Assembly (NCBI RefSeq): GCF_024494465.1
Contig: NZ_JAETXM010000016.1
Span: forward strand, 20,662 to 84,661
DNA length: 64,000 bases
Direction: 5' to 3'
Source: Bacillus sp. V3B
Lineage (GTDB): Bacteria > Bacillota > Bacilli > Bacillales > Cytobacillaceae
A program made the translations under genes and the position numbers. Positions 1-7,730 of this stretch are shown here, in pieces. Numbering within the stretch: the first letter of the stretch is position 1; each line of letters begins with the position of its first letter. The notes under the pieces were generated by a model. That model searched no databases and was not told the DNA's origin. It worked only from the letters and a program-made list of their open reading frames with translations.

Positions 1-1
1 C

Positions 2-133
2 CTCCCATTAATAATGGTTAATACAGCAAAAGACGTATTAACTTATGGACGGGACGGTGGAAAAATCATGGCAAAAAATGGTTGGCTCGAAGAGCCACCT
101 CAAATGGAAGATAGGAACAGTTTAACTAAATAA
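2..133 (+). CDS. DUF3231-like protein, C-terminal fragment (5' end outside window)
   Basis: An open frame enters from the left edge and ends at TAA (131-133), giving 43 residues. The tail contains the segment KIMAKNGWLEEPPQ, which I recognise from memory as the usual end of DUF3231 proteins, four-helix ferritin-like proteins common in Bacillus. Their function is unknown to me beyond that fold. A strong hairpin terminator follows 18 bases after the stop, which supports a real gene end. It is one of only three genes on the plus strand and is not part of the conserved ribosomal block. The family assignment rests on a short fragment. Confidence 0.6.
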   Translation, partial: LPLIMVNTAKDVLTYGRDGGKIMAKNGWLEEPPQMEDRNSLTK

Positions 134-151
134 TCAAGATGAGCTTACTGA

Positions 152-198
152 AATAATACAAGCTCTCCTTACTATTCAGGAGAGCTTGTATTATTTTA
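152..198 (+). terminator. intrinsic terminator after the DUF3231-like gene
   Basis: A 17-bp perfect inverted repeat (152-168 and 179-195) with a 10-base loop is followed by TTACT on the plus strand. It also has an AT-rich flank on the other side, so it could work in both directions. Confidence 0.8.
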
Positions 199-395
199 CT
201 TAGAAAAGGTTACTAAACAATCTCCCTCAATAAAGAATGTGAAATCTAACGATTTCTCCTGTTTTCTTAGATTTTCATAGTAGTTTTGTTTCAAAGATTA
301 TCTTCTATATGGATAAAGATAGATTATGAGGATAAAATTGGACATTTGAAGAAAAAAGACTCATAGCTTACTAACCAACTCCTTACAGAAATTGG
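199..395. other. AT-rich intergenic stretch, no gene seen
   Basis: There is no open frame with a ribosome binding site, and no tRNA-like or protein-like signal. I saw no copy of the rpsI 3' end here that would mark the other end of the integrated element. Confidence 0.5.
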
Positions 396-640
396 GTGAT
401 TAGTAAAAATATGATAGCACTGGTGGATGTCCACATATCTCATGGAGGTCAACCCTCCCATGCCTCACAGAGTCTTTGCTCTCAAATTCCTTCGTCCAAC
501 CTTTCCATGAGGTGGATGTCAGTTACGCTGGCCCACAGGGTCCTTGCCCGAAGTATTGTTGCTTTACTGACTAATCCGTGCTTCAAATGTACCTAAACCT
601 TTAGTACTTAACTACTTACTACTTAATCTAATCTAAAACA
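396..640 (-). other. hairpin-rich flank of the IS110 element, candidate bridge-RNA region
   Basis: This 245-base non-coding tract lies directly downstream of the transposase. It contains a stem-loop of CATGGAGG (441-448) with CCTCCCATG (454-462), a longer-range pairing of CTCATGGA (439-446) with TCCATGAG (504-511), a short AGAG/CTCT hairpin (469-482), and a direct repeat GGTGGATGTC at 422-431 and 511-520. It is far richer in structure than its surroundings. IS110-family elements are known to encode a bridge RNA in a non-coding end, and IS1111-group members carry it downstream of the transposase. Calling this tract that RNA is inference. The transposon boundaries are not resolved. Confidence 0.35.
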
Positions 641-643
641 TTA

Positions 644-1939
644 TCAACCGGCTATTTTTACATTCTCTGATACTGCCATATGAGGAATATCCTTTAACAT
701 CTTTTCTTCACTAAATTCAAATTGTTTTTTACCTATGGCAAAGAGTATACGTATGAGCTTATTACACAAAGCAATCAGAGATTGCATCTTTTTCAATGGG
801 TTGTCAGGTCGTTGTGTATAATAGCTATGGAGTGCTTTAAAGGCTGAATTCTTCGCAACGAGTATCATACAAACTCTGAACAACAGAGCACGAAGTTTCT
901 TTCTACCTCGCTTCGTAATCCTTGTTTGTCCCTTGTGCTTACCAGATGTATTTTCCTTAAGACTTAATCCAGCGAGCTTAATGATTTGCCTAGGATGGGA
1001 GTACTCATTTAGATCTCCGACTTCTGCAAAAAAGCCTGCGACAGTATCTCTTCCGATTCCCTTGATGGCAAGCATCTGTTGAACGCCAGGTATTTGATTA
1101 ATTAATGCATCTATTTTGGCATCCAATTCTTCGAATTTAGACTGGAGTAACTCATATTTAGCTATCAATGTTTGTACTTCTAATTTCGCCATATCTGCCC
1201 CTTGACGAATACCAATAGATTTACGAGCTGCTTGTTTTAAGTCCTGAATCTTACTAAGTCCTACACTGCGTTTAACAGCTTTTCTTAAGTGATTTAATAG
1301 ATCCTGATCAGAGAAATCTACAAGTTCATGTGGTAATACATTTAACTTCAAAAATTGTAAAGCTGCTTTACCTTCCCAATTCTTAAAAACCGTTAAAAAT
1401 TCAGGGAAATATCGGTCAATCCAGTTATGCATTTGACCTTGTACAATTTGTTGGTCAACAGTTAAGAGATCACGAATTTTCTTAGCCACACGGAGTTCTG
1501 CATAAATTCCTTGTGGAATAGTTGGTTCAGCATATCTCCCGTCCTTGACCAATTGCGCAATAACTCTAGCATCTTTTATATCGTTTTTAGTTGGTGAATT
1601 ATCATCTAATTCCTTACTTTTCTTTACGTGTAATGGATTAACTAACACAAATTTAATGGTATGTTCCCTAAGAATATAAGCTAAATTAAGCCAATAATGA
1701 CCTGTTGGCTCCATACCGACAATTACTTGATTCATCGTTTGATCTTTCATAAGTCGTGAGATCCAATTAAGAAAATGACAAAATCCTTCTTTTGTATTTT
1801 CAAAGTAACAAGGTGAGCCAAACTCTAATCCTCTAAAATCTTGAGCTCTGGCTACGTGTTTGTATTTTGCAATATCTACTCCGATAATAAGTGTTTTAGG
1901 AGTAATTTGAGCGATTTTCTTATTTTGGTTATAATTCAT
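644..1939 (-). CDS. IS110-family transposase (DEDD recombinase)
   Basis: This 431-residue protein catalyses movement of the insertion sequence. The N-terminal RuvC-like DEDD domain shows IGVDIAKYKH (Asp about 22), GMEPTGHYW (Glu about 77) and SPTKNDIKDA (Asp about 120 and 123). The C-terminal Tnp_20 domain has AIKGIGRDTVAGFFAEVGD, then GLSLKENTSGKHKGQTRI with the conserved Ser-Gly and the following Lys-Arg-Gly. I chose the ATG at 1939 because AGGAGG sits 6 bases upstream; an in-frame ATG 18 bases earlier lacks a site. The frame is intact, so the element may be active. It faces the same way as the neighbouring mobile-element genes but is an independent unit. Confidence 0.93.
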   Translation of the reverse strand: MNYNQNKKIAQITPKTLIIGVDIAKYKHVARAQDFRGLEFGSPCYFENTKEGFCHFLNWISRLMKDQTMNQVIVGMEPTGHYWLNLAYILREHTIKFVLVNPLHVKKSKELDDNSPTKNDIKDARVIAQLVKDGRYAEPTIPQGIYAELRVAKKIRDLLTVDQQIVQGQMHNWIDRYFPEFLTVFKNWEGKAALQFLKLNVLPHELVDFSDQDLLNHLRKAVKRSVGLSKIQDLKQAARKSIGIRQGADMAKLEVQTLIAKYELLQSKFEELDAKIDALINQIPGVQQMLAIKGIGRDTVAGFFAEVGDLNEYSHPRQIIKLAGLSLKENTSGKHKGQTRITKRGRKKLRALLFRVCMILVAKNSAFKALHSYYTQRPDNPLKKMQSLIALCNKLIRILFAIGKKQFEFSEEKMLKDIPHMAVSENVKIAG

Positions 1940-2112
1940 GATAGGCCTCCTGGTCATGATAGATTTGTCCTTTTCGCTGGCCAGCTTTGGGACATTCTAA
2001 TCATACCAAGAGGTCTTTTTGATACTCAAATCTCATTTTCATTCATTACAGGAATGCTGGCCCTTTTCTTGAATAACTCAATTATTCACTTAACAGGTTC
2101 TCATTCCACAAG

Positions 2113-2158
2113 AAAAACCGAAATTCCTCCTTTATTGAGATGAGGTATTTCGGTTTTT
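2113..2158. terminator. bidirectional intrinsic terminator
   Basis: The stem has 16 base pairs in two blocks (AAAAACCGAAAT with ATTTCGGTTTTT, then CCTC with GAGG, one T-T mismatch) and a 12-base loop. T-rich tracts follow on both strands. On the minus strand it would end the operon that finishes with the ribbon-helix-helix gene at 2219. Confidence 0.85.
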
Positions 2159-2218
2159 ATTTTTTATAAACGGTTTAAAATTATTTTAAAGTAACATGTA
2201 CGACAGTCGTTTCTATTT

Positions 2219-2467
2219 TTATTCAGCAATCATTTCTTTTAGCACTGAAACCAATTCCTCAATTGAATCTGAATAACGTTGTAATGCAAGTGTATTTAGA
2301 TCAAGTTGGTATTCTAATCGATCCACAATGCCGTCTCGCATGGAGAGAAATGTAAAACTCTCAATCATTTCACGCATATATTGACTTCTACTCATACCCT
2401 TTGCTTTTGCAAGTTCATCCAATTTTTTCACTGCAACAGGCTCAACATTTCTCACGTTAATATCCAT
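2219..2467 (-). CDS. small ribbon-helix-helix DNA-binding protein
   Basis: This 82-residue protein begins with a beta strand (DINVRNV) followed by two helices (AVKKLDELAKAKG, SRSQYMREMIESF), the CopG/MetJ-type ribbon-helix-helix pattern. A second helical half (residues about 45-82) probably serves oligomerisation. I started it at the ATG at 2467 because AGAGGTG lies 7 bases upstream; the longer frame begins with a TTG inside that site. Such proteins commonly act as autorepressors, partition proteins or relaxosome helpers on plasmids and conjugative elements. Three 33-bp-spaced repeats lie about 160 bases upstream and are obvious candidate binding sites. The exact role is unknown. Confidence 0.75.
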   Translation of the reverse strand: MDINVRNVEPVAVKKLDELAKAKGMSRSQYMREMIESFTFLSMRDGIVDRLEYQLDLNTLALQRYSDSIEELVSVLKEMIAE

Positions 2468-2559
2468 AAACACACCTCTTTTTTCTAGCAATTATTTTTT
2501 GTTTTTAAAGCACATAATTTTTAAGTACCAGGAAATTAGATAGAAGAGCATAAGGAAAA

Positions 2560-2616
2560 CGTGCTTGCACTTTCGTGACAAGACTAGGCAGAGCCTAGTG
2601 TTTTCGTGCTTGCACT
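2560..2616. repeat. nested dyads: duplicated CGTGCTTGCACT around a perfect 7-bp inverted repeat
   Basis: CGTGCTTGCACT occurs at 2560-2571 and 2605-2616. Each copy is itself a small dyad (GTGC-TT-GCAC). Between them is ACTAGGC-AGA-GCCTAGT (2583-2599), a perfect inverted repeat with a 3-base loop. Dyads beside iterons and a DNA-binding gene are typical of transfer origins, partition sites and replication origins. I could not identify a known nick sequence. Confidence 0.7.
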
Positions 2617-2625
2617 ATATTAAAG

Positions 2626-2724
2626 CAATTCCTCAATTTTACGTACCAACCTTTAAAGTAATTCCGCAAAATTGTGTACGACTTTTATAATCAATTCCAC
2701 AACTTTGCGGATGCATTTTTTCTT
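2626..2724. repeat. three 33-bp iterons
   Basis: Three tandem direct repeats start at 2626, 2659 and 2692, exactly 33 bp apart, close to three helical turns. The shared core in the first 20 bases of each unit is AATTCCNCAANNTTNNGNA; the rest is AT-rich and divergent. They lie between the two ribbon-helix-helix genes, 159 bases or more upstream of the start of the small one. Protein-binding iterons are the natural reading. Confidence 0.75.
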
Positions 2725-2745
2725 ATTGCTTAATTTTTCAAATGC

Positions 2746-3159
2746 CTATTTTGTATGTTTTTTTACCTTTTGTGCTTCAATTCTTTGCTTTACTGCTTGT
2801 TCAGCTTCATCTAAAAATGGAGGTTTAAAAAGGTCTGTTGTCGTGAGTGTTTCTTTGTTATCGGCAACGATAAAGCCTTGAAGCAACTCAATTAAAACTT
2901 GTGTATTATAATCAGTATGATTAATTGCTAGCAACATCTTTTTTAATTCATTTTGCATGCCACCTTTTACTTCGTGAGCTACCAAATTTGATATAACAGT
3001 TAAGTCAAACATACGTTTACTTAAAATTTTATACTGATCAATGATGTGATCTATTGAAGCACCTAGTGTAGAAAGACCACGTTCCTCTTTATATCCCTCT
3101 AGGTATTCATGGTTTTCATCACGTAACCTTACACGAATTTCTTTTTTCTTAACGTTCAT
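2746..3159 (-). CDS. ribbon-helix-helix-like mobile element protein
   Basis: This is a 137-residue protein. Its N-terminus (KEIRVRLRDENHEYLEGYK, then a turn and a second helix about residues 32-46) looks like a second ribbon-helix-helix domain, and the remaining 90 residues are predicted helical. GAGGTGG precedes the ATG. The start overlaps the end of the VirB6-like gene by 11 bases, so the two are translationally coupled within one operon. I do not recognise the family. A DNA-binding accessory role in transfer, partition or regulation is an inference from fold and context. Confidence 0.6.
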   Translation of the reverse strand: MNVKKKEIRVRLRDENHEYLEGYKEERGLSTLGASIDHIIDQYKILSKRMFDLTVISNLVAHEVKGGMQNELKKMLLAINHTDYNTQVLIELLQGFIVADNKETLTTTDLFKPPFLDEAEQAVKQRIEAQKVKKHTK

Positions 3160-5512
3160 TGATATATTCCACCTCTTTCACGCTTGTTTTCCCATGCTGT
3201 TTTATTCGTTGTAAGCGTTCAGTTTTACTTGTACGATTGAGCTTATACCCTTCATTTTGTTGGGTAACCAACGAATGACTTTCTTCATTCATGTTTGATT
3301 GTAGATCAGAACTTTGCTCAATTGTAGAAACATTTTCATTCATGACTGTTGTTTTTTCTAGCCGAATTGTTTTATCGTGAGTACCTGTTTCTGTTACTTG
3401 TTGTTGCAAAGTTTCACTCGTTGCAGTTAACTTACTGCCTTCTTCAGTCGTAGAATAGGGAGAAACAAGATCACTTGCATTTGCACCACTAGACGTATTT
3501 TTTTGACTTCCGCTAATTACATTTTCATTTGTTGCTAGAGAAGAATTAACGCTTGTTTGCTGCTCAAGTATTACATTTTTATCAACGCTAGATTGAACTG
3601 CTAATTGTTCACTTACGTTTGATACTTCCCCCTCCATTTGGGTTTGTGTTGTATCAATATTTGTTGCTACTGGTACACTGCCTTGACTTGTAGAAGAAAG
3701 GTGTTCGATACCTTCAACATTTGCCGCAAGTGTAGTTTGACGATTTACTTGCAGACGTTTTCCAGCGTTTGCTTGCGATGAAATGCTTTCAGTTGATTGC
3801 AGATTACCTCCGCTTTCTTCTAGAGAAGGTGTTTCTATACCAGTTTGTTGTACCGGTAACAAGTTACCCTGATTTGTAGTTGTGATGTTATCGTTACCTT
3901 CAACACTTGTAGCAAACATTCCATTACGACTAGCTTTTAATTGCTTATTCGCAACCCCTTTTGAATTAGCATTTGCATGTTCCGAATGTCCGCCAGTATC
4001 CATTTGAAGCGTGTTCGGAAGTTGCGAAGTGTTCGGAACCCCTTCTGAAAGGCTGTCTTGACCGCTTATCATTTTAGATTGTTGTGAGTCCTTCTCCATG
4101 CCTCCACCTTGCTTTTGCTCAATGCCCTTGCTTGTTGAGTTAGCTACTAAACCAGTATCAGCTTGTTTCTCATTCCCTTTGTTCTCCAATAGATCTTTAG
4201 AATCGTTACTAGAAAAAGGTGAGGGGGGCTGCACTTTTGATAATGGTGATCGGTCATAACTTGCTTTATTATTTGTCCCTAAGTTGCCGTTGCCATTATT
4301 ACCGCCAAATTTACTTGCTAAGTTAGTCGTACCTTTAGCTAAATTCGCAACACCACCAGCTAAACCTTTTGTCCCTGTATAAGTAGCGTAAGCCCCTGCA
4401 AGAACATTCCAACCGGACTTCACGCCCGCATCGATACCGAATAGTCTTTCAACAATATTCGGGCCATCAATTAAAGCGACACTAAAGCCAATTAATGCTA
4501 TTAAATACGCTAAACCGCTTAAGTTTTCTTCCAAGAATTCCACACCTACCATGTAAATCTTCATGGAAAGGAAAATCATAATAATGACCGTAAAAATGCT
4601 GATAATATCTTGTAAAATCTTTTTTGTTTTTTGGCCGTCATGCATATCAACTGGTGCAATGATGGTCGCTAATAAGTTATTAAATGCCAGTTCAAACGAT
4701 AGACGAGCTAACTTGAAGGAGATTGAGAATAACGTAAAGCCGATAACAACAAGTGTTGTGAGCAATGTAAACCAATCTATGTGGTAACGGTAATAATATT
4801 CGTTATCCCAACCAACAAGACCACCCTGATCTAGCTCTATCAAACTGGCTTCACTCGTGTCAGTGTTCCAAGCAATCTTATTACTAGCGATCTCCTTCCC
4901 ATCGCTGCTTAATTGATAATTATCGGAATCTGACTCTAGTTTTTCTTGAATATCAATGCTAGGGATATATTTAAGCTGTATTGTGTTCTCTGTTTCCAGT
5001 TCAGTTGTGGACCACCCTTTTTTATCTAGCAATACAACGTCAGTTAAATTATTTTTTAAAATAGCTTGGCCGATTGTCCCGTTTTCTTCTCCACCATAAA
5101 GAGAATCAACTTGAATCGTTTCAATCGCTTCATCTGTAAAATCGTTTACTTTATTGGTTGCAGTAGTAAGTGTTGTGACAATAAATAAAGCTACTACTAA
5201 ATTGAACACAATCGCTTCTCTATTCGTTTTTTTATGGAATATTAACTGGTAGCCAATAATGAGTAAACTAACCGCTAAAAGCACGGAAAACAGTGGTCTG
5301 AAGCTATTTACGAAATTTACATATTCGGGATTTTCAAAGAGTGTTTTGACCAGTAAAACTTCATTAATAATGGCTTCCAAGCCATCAACTAGCATTGATA
5401 AACCAACCGCTATTACCCAACCAAGCCAACGGAACATATCCGAAAAGAGATTTGAAAGGTTCAAAAATTCAGAAAACTGATGTAACTTTTCAGCAATTTC
5501 CTCTTTACTCAT
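3149..5512 (-). CDS. VirB6/TrbL-like conjugation membrane protein
   Basis: This 787-residue polytopic protein has hydrophobic segments near residues 31-47, 73-92, 100-117, 247-267, 272-288, 301-325 and 331-352, with an extracytoplasmic-looking domain between the third and fourth. From about residue 400 to the end it is a hydrophilic Ser/Thr/Gln/Asn-rich tail. The architecture matches the VirB6/TrbL-like channel protein of Gram-positive type IV secretion (Tn916 Orf15, ICEBs1 ConG and CD3337/EF1877-type proteins). The tail holds a 62-residue internal duplication (units from about 523 and 585). GAGGTG precedes the ATG. No VirB4, coupling protein or relaxase is nearby, so a complete transfer machine is not encoded in this window. 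Confidence 0.75.
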   Translation of the reverse strand: MSKEEIAEKLHQFSEFLNLSNLFSDMFRWLGWVIAVGLSMLVDGLEAIINEVLLVKTLFENPEYVNFVNSFRPLFSVLLAVSLLIIGYQLIFHKKTNREAIVFNLVVALFIVTTLTTATNKVNDFTDEAIETIQVDSLYGGEENGTIGQAILKNNLTDVVLLDKKGWSTTELETENTIQLKYIPSIDIQEKLESDSDNYQLSSDGKEIASNKIAWNTDTSEASLIELDQGGLVGWDNEYYYRYHIDWFTLLTTLVVIGFTLFSISFKLARLSFELAFNNLLATIIAPVDMHDGQKTKKILQDIISIFTVIIMIFLSMKIYMVGVEFLEENLSGLAYLIALIGFSVALIDGPNIVERLFGIDAGVKSGWNVLAGAYATYTGTKGLAGGVANLAKGTTNLASKFGGNNGNGNLGTNNKASYDRSPLSKVQPPSPFSSNDSKDLLENKGNEKQADTGLVANSTSKGIEQKQGGGMEKDSQQSKMISGQDSLSEGVPNTSQLPNTLQMDTGGHSEHANANSKGVANKQLKASRNGMFATSVEGNDNITTTNQGNLLPVQQTGIETPSLEESGGNLQSTESISSQANAGKRLQVNRQTTLAANVEGIEHLSSTSQGSVPVATNIDTTQTQMEGEVSNVSEQLAVQSSVDKNVILEQQTSVNSSLATNENVISGSQKNTSSGANASDLVSPYSTTEEGSKLTATSETLQQQVTETGTHDKTIRLEKTTVMNENVSTIEQSSDLQSNMNEESHSLVTQQNEGYKLNRTSKTERLQRIKQHGKTSVKEVEYINER

Positions 5513-5523
5513 ATGCTCACCTC

Positions 5524-5931
5524 TTATTTAACTTGTTCAACAAATTTATTAAACTGTTCTTTGAAGTCAGGGTTTGTTATATCAATTTTCAATTCTGCTT
5601 TAACCACGCCATTTTTCATAAAAGAGATAGCGTTTTTACCAATTTGCCCCAAGTATTTATAGTCTGGTTGCTCGTTAGAGGGAATATCGCTTTGCCCATT
5701 GGGCTTGTAAATATCATAAACTAACGCTTCAATCCCGTTTTCTTCTACAAGACGAGTAACCACTTTTAGTTCTTCTGGCTCGTTTGTATGAACATACAAA
5801 AAGCCACTGTCATCACCTTCAACAAAACTTGTTAATTCATCTTGTGATAAAGTCATTACACCACCATTAGATCCGCATCCATTCAAAATCACAGAAGCTC
5901 CAAAAATTATTATCGCTAACCTTTTCCTCAT
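5524..5931 (-). CDS. lipoprotein with a thioredoxin-like domain lacking the CxxC
   Basis: This 135-residue protein starts with MRKRLAIIIFGASVILNGC, a lipoprotein signal with a lipobox ending at Cys19, so it should be anchored outside the membrane. The mature part shows GFLYVHT, then IGKNAISFMKNGVV, which resembles the strand and cis-Pro-side region of thioredoxin folds, but no CxxC active site exists. It lies 11 bases upstream of the VirB6-like gene, and its ATG overlaps the stop of the preceding gene (ATGA). A structural role at the transfer channel is plausible. The fold call is tentative. Confidence 0.6.
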   Translation of the reverse strand: MRKRLAIIIFGASVILNGCGSNGGVMTLSQDELTSFVEGDDSGFLYVHTNEPEELKVVTRLVEENGIEALVYDIYKPNGQSDIPSNEQPDYKYLGQIGKNAISFMKNGVVKAELKIDITNPDFKEQFNKFVEQVK

Positions 5932-6158
5932 AAAACCATCTCCTTATCATTCGTTTTACACATACAAGCAATATCACCGATCAATGCACCTCGCCAGTCT
6001 GAATCGAATGTGTGACAAATGTATAGTGCTAATACTTCACTATCTGATAAGCGTAATGTTTGATTGATTAACACTTGCTTGTCATTTTCACATTCCGAAA
6101 TCAATTCAATTAATTCAACTCTTAGTTCTACAACCATTTCACGTAATTCGTCGCTCAT
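5928..6158 (-). CDS. small hypothetical protein, first gene of the conjugation-like operon
   Basis: This is a 76-residue acidic protein with an N-terminal helical stretch and a C-terminal part containing three cysteines. I started it at the ATG at 6158, which has GGAGG 8 bases upstream; an earlier in-frame TTG lies inside that site. It overlaps the lipoprotein gene by 4 bases. There is faint resemblance to Spo0E-type helical hairpins, but the SxxxD signature is not convincing. I do not recognise it. Confidence 0.5.
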   Translation of the reverse strand: MSDELREMVVELRVELIELISECENDKQVLINQTLRLSDSEVLALYICHTFDSDWRGALIGDIACMCKTNDKEMVL

Positions 6159-6178
6159 TTCATATACCTCCAATTGAG

Positions 6179-6220
6179 TTTTTTTCTAGTAACTGTACTT
6201 AAATCCGTTACTAGAAAAAA
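6179..6220. promoter_or_regulatory. inverted repeat upstream of the conjugation-like operon
   Basis: TTTTTTCTAGTAAC (6180-6193) and GTTACTAGAAAAAA (6207-6220) form a perfect inverted repeat with a 13-base spacer, 20-60 bases upstream of the first gene. The T runs lie at the outer edge on the wrong side for a terminator in either direction, so an operator is more likely. A related half site, CTAGCAAT preceded by TTTTTT, occurs near 2480 just upstream of the small ribbon-helix-helix gene. Confidence 0.5.
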
Positions 6221-6315
6221 GGAATGTCAGATTGTCATTCTCTTTGTCATATCACAATCCCTTATAAACCAAGCTTCAATAACCTAAGTGACATTGTGAC
6301 AATCTTTATAACACT

Positions 6316-7626
6316 TTATTTAAAAATAAACCCACGTTGTTGACCATATTGACCAAAGGTAGTTCTTGCTTCTCTTAAATAATCTAGACTTCTTAATATT
6401 TGATTGATTTCGGCAGCAGCAGATTTAGACATTTCTGTATTTTTAATCAAACACTCACGCCAAATCTCTAATGCACAAACTTTAGTACGTGCTACTAATG
6501 GAGCTGACGGATTTTTATACGATTGATATTTGTAATAAAGCTGACGATTAGGAATTGATAACTCGTACCAATTCTCTAAAATAGGAGTATTTAAAAAAGT
6601 CTCTATAACACCTTGTAATCCATTATCTTCTTTATGGTATTCTTGTAACTGCCGAGCCGCTTCCAAAAGCTCTGGCTTATCTAGAAATGTCTTAGCACCA
6701 TTTTTGTAAAGATATACAGCTTCAGCCCAAACTTGATCTACCTCATGTTGTGTAAATTCTTCAAAAGGGCTCTTACTACGCTTTGTATGATTAACCTCAA
6801 TTGGTAACCATCGTCGATTACCCGTTTGATCTTTCAAAAACTCAAAATTATTTGTGGTGCCAAAGAAAACACATTTACGTGGAGAACGAATTGGATTACG
6901 TCCATACTTCGGTCTATAAACATCTTCTTTAGCAGATATAAACGACTTAATACTTTCTGAATCAGCCGTTTTTAAGGCAGTAAGTTCTGCAAGTTCAATT
7001 ATCCAGCTGCTGGAAATTTTTATATATGCTTCATCACCTTTAAACGAACTCAAACTTTCATTAAACCATTCCATACCTAACTTTGATAACATTGTTGATT
7101 TACCAGCTCCCTGTCCTCCTACAAGAACTAGAACAGTATCATGTTTACACCCTGGCTCCATAATCCGCTTAACACCTGCTACTAAAGACAGTTTGGTAAC
7201 CTCTTGCACATATTCCGAATTATTAGCTCCAAGATAATCAATAAATAACCTCTCTACTCGCTCTTTTCCATCCCACTGTAATCCGTTTAAATAATCTTTT
7301 ACAGGATTATATACATTCTCATAAAATTGCTGATCTACAACTTCTTTAATCCGCTTTGATACTGTAATTTCGTAATATCTACCAAAATAGATAAATAATT
7401 GTGAATCATCTTCATCTGTCCATAAAATGTTTGTATCGTCTTTTCTTCTCCAAAATGGCCTTTTATTAATTTCTCGTGTTTTAGAGAACTCATTTGTTCG
7501 TATAATTTCTTTTAAGTTATTATCCTCTTGAAAAATGGTTAAAATATTTTTGTGACTATTATATACTTTGTCTTTTGCATTCTTATCAAGCATGCTGTAA
7601 ACTTTAGTTACGATATTTTGATCCAT
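6316..7626 (-). CDS. VapE-type replication helicase / primase-associated ATPase
   Basis: This 436-residue protein carries a P-loop GGQGAGKST (170-178), a Walker B-like strand ending in ELAEL (about 211-215), a sensor strand FFGTTNN (254-260) and GNRRWLPIEV (269-278). These are hallmarks of the virulence-associated E (VapE) family of superfamily 3-like helicases. Relatives serve as replication proteins of phages and phage satellites. AAAGGA precedes the ATG. It reads in the same direction as the excisionase-like gene 104 bases upstream, the arrangement seen in satellite xis-pri/rep modules. It probably drives replication of the excised element. Confidence 0.85.
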   Translation of the reverse strand: MDQNIVTKVYSMLDKNAKDKVYNSHKNILTIFQEDNNLKEIIRTNEFSKTREINKRPFWRRKDDTNILWTDEDDSQLFIYFGRYYEITVSKRIKEVVDQQFYENVYNPVKDYLNGLQWDGKERVERLFIDYLGANNSEYVQEVTKLSLVAGVKRIMEPGCKHDTVLVLVGGQGAGKSTMLSKLGMEWFNESLSSFKGDEAYIKISSSWIIELAELTALKTADSESIKSFISAKEDVYRPKYGRNPIRSPRKCVFFGTTNNFEFLKDQTGNRRWLPIEVNHTKRSKSPFEEFTQHEVDQVWAEAVYLYKNGAKTFLDKPELLEAARQLQEYHKEDNGLQGVIETFLNTPILENWYELSIPNRQLYYKYQSYKNPSAPLVARTKVCALEIWRECLIKNTEMSKSAAAEINQILRSLDYLREARTTFGQYGQQRGFIFK

Positions 7627-7658
7627 TACTAATTCCTTTCTTAAAGATTAGTAAAGGG

Positions 7659-7698
7659 ACTGTCCTCTAATGTTACAGCATTAGAGGACTTTTTTTAT
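7659..7698 (+). terminator. hairpin with T-run between the excisionase-like gene and vapE
   Basis: GTCCTCTAATG and CATTAGAGGAC form an 11-bp perfect stem with a 6-base loop, followed by TTTTTTTATT on the plus strand. On the minus strand the T-run precedes the stem as A-run, so it should not end minus-strand transcripts. It may block antisense transcription into vapE or act as a minus-strand RNA hairpin. Confidence 0.6.
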
Positions 7699-7730
7699 TC
7701 CCCTTAAACATAGTGCTCGCCAGCATGTTA

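Larger units (their letters stand above)
396..2112 (-). mobile_element. IS110-family insertion sequence (limits approximate)
   Basis: The element consists of the intact transposase plus non-coding flanks of about 250 bases downstream and up to about 170 bases upstream. IS110 elements lack classic terminal inverted repeats and target duplications, so the ends cannot be fixed by eye. I bounded it by the structured tract on the left and by the bidirectional terminator of the next operon on the right. Confidence 0.6.

Noticed and set aside
396..596. 66-codon open frame on the plus strand beside the IS110 element
   Set aside because: No ribosome binding site or protein-like composition; the tract is explained better by its inverted repeats.
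1..640. Search for a duplicated rpsI 3' end marking the other attachment site
   Set aside because: No convincing match was found by eye; the far border may be outside the window.
2560..2616. Assigning a named oriT nick site
   Set aside because: Dyads fit the general layout, but none of the nick sequences I know matches, so no family is claimed.
5928..6158. Spo0E-like phosphatase
   Set aside because: The helical length fits, but the SxxxD signature is not convincingly present.
6179..6220. Intrinsic terminator of vapE
   Set aside because: The T and A runs are on the outer side of the stem for both strands, the reverse of a terminator.
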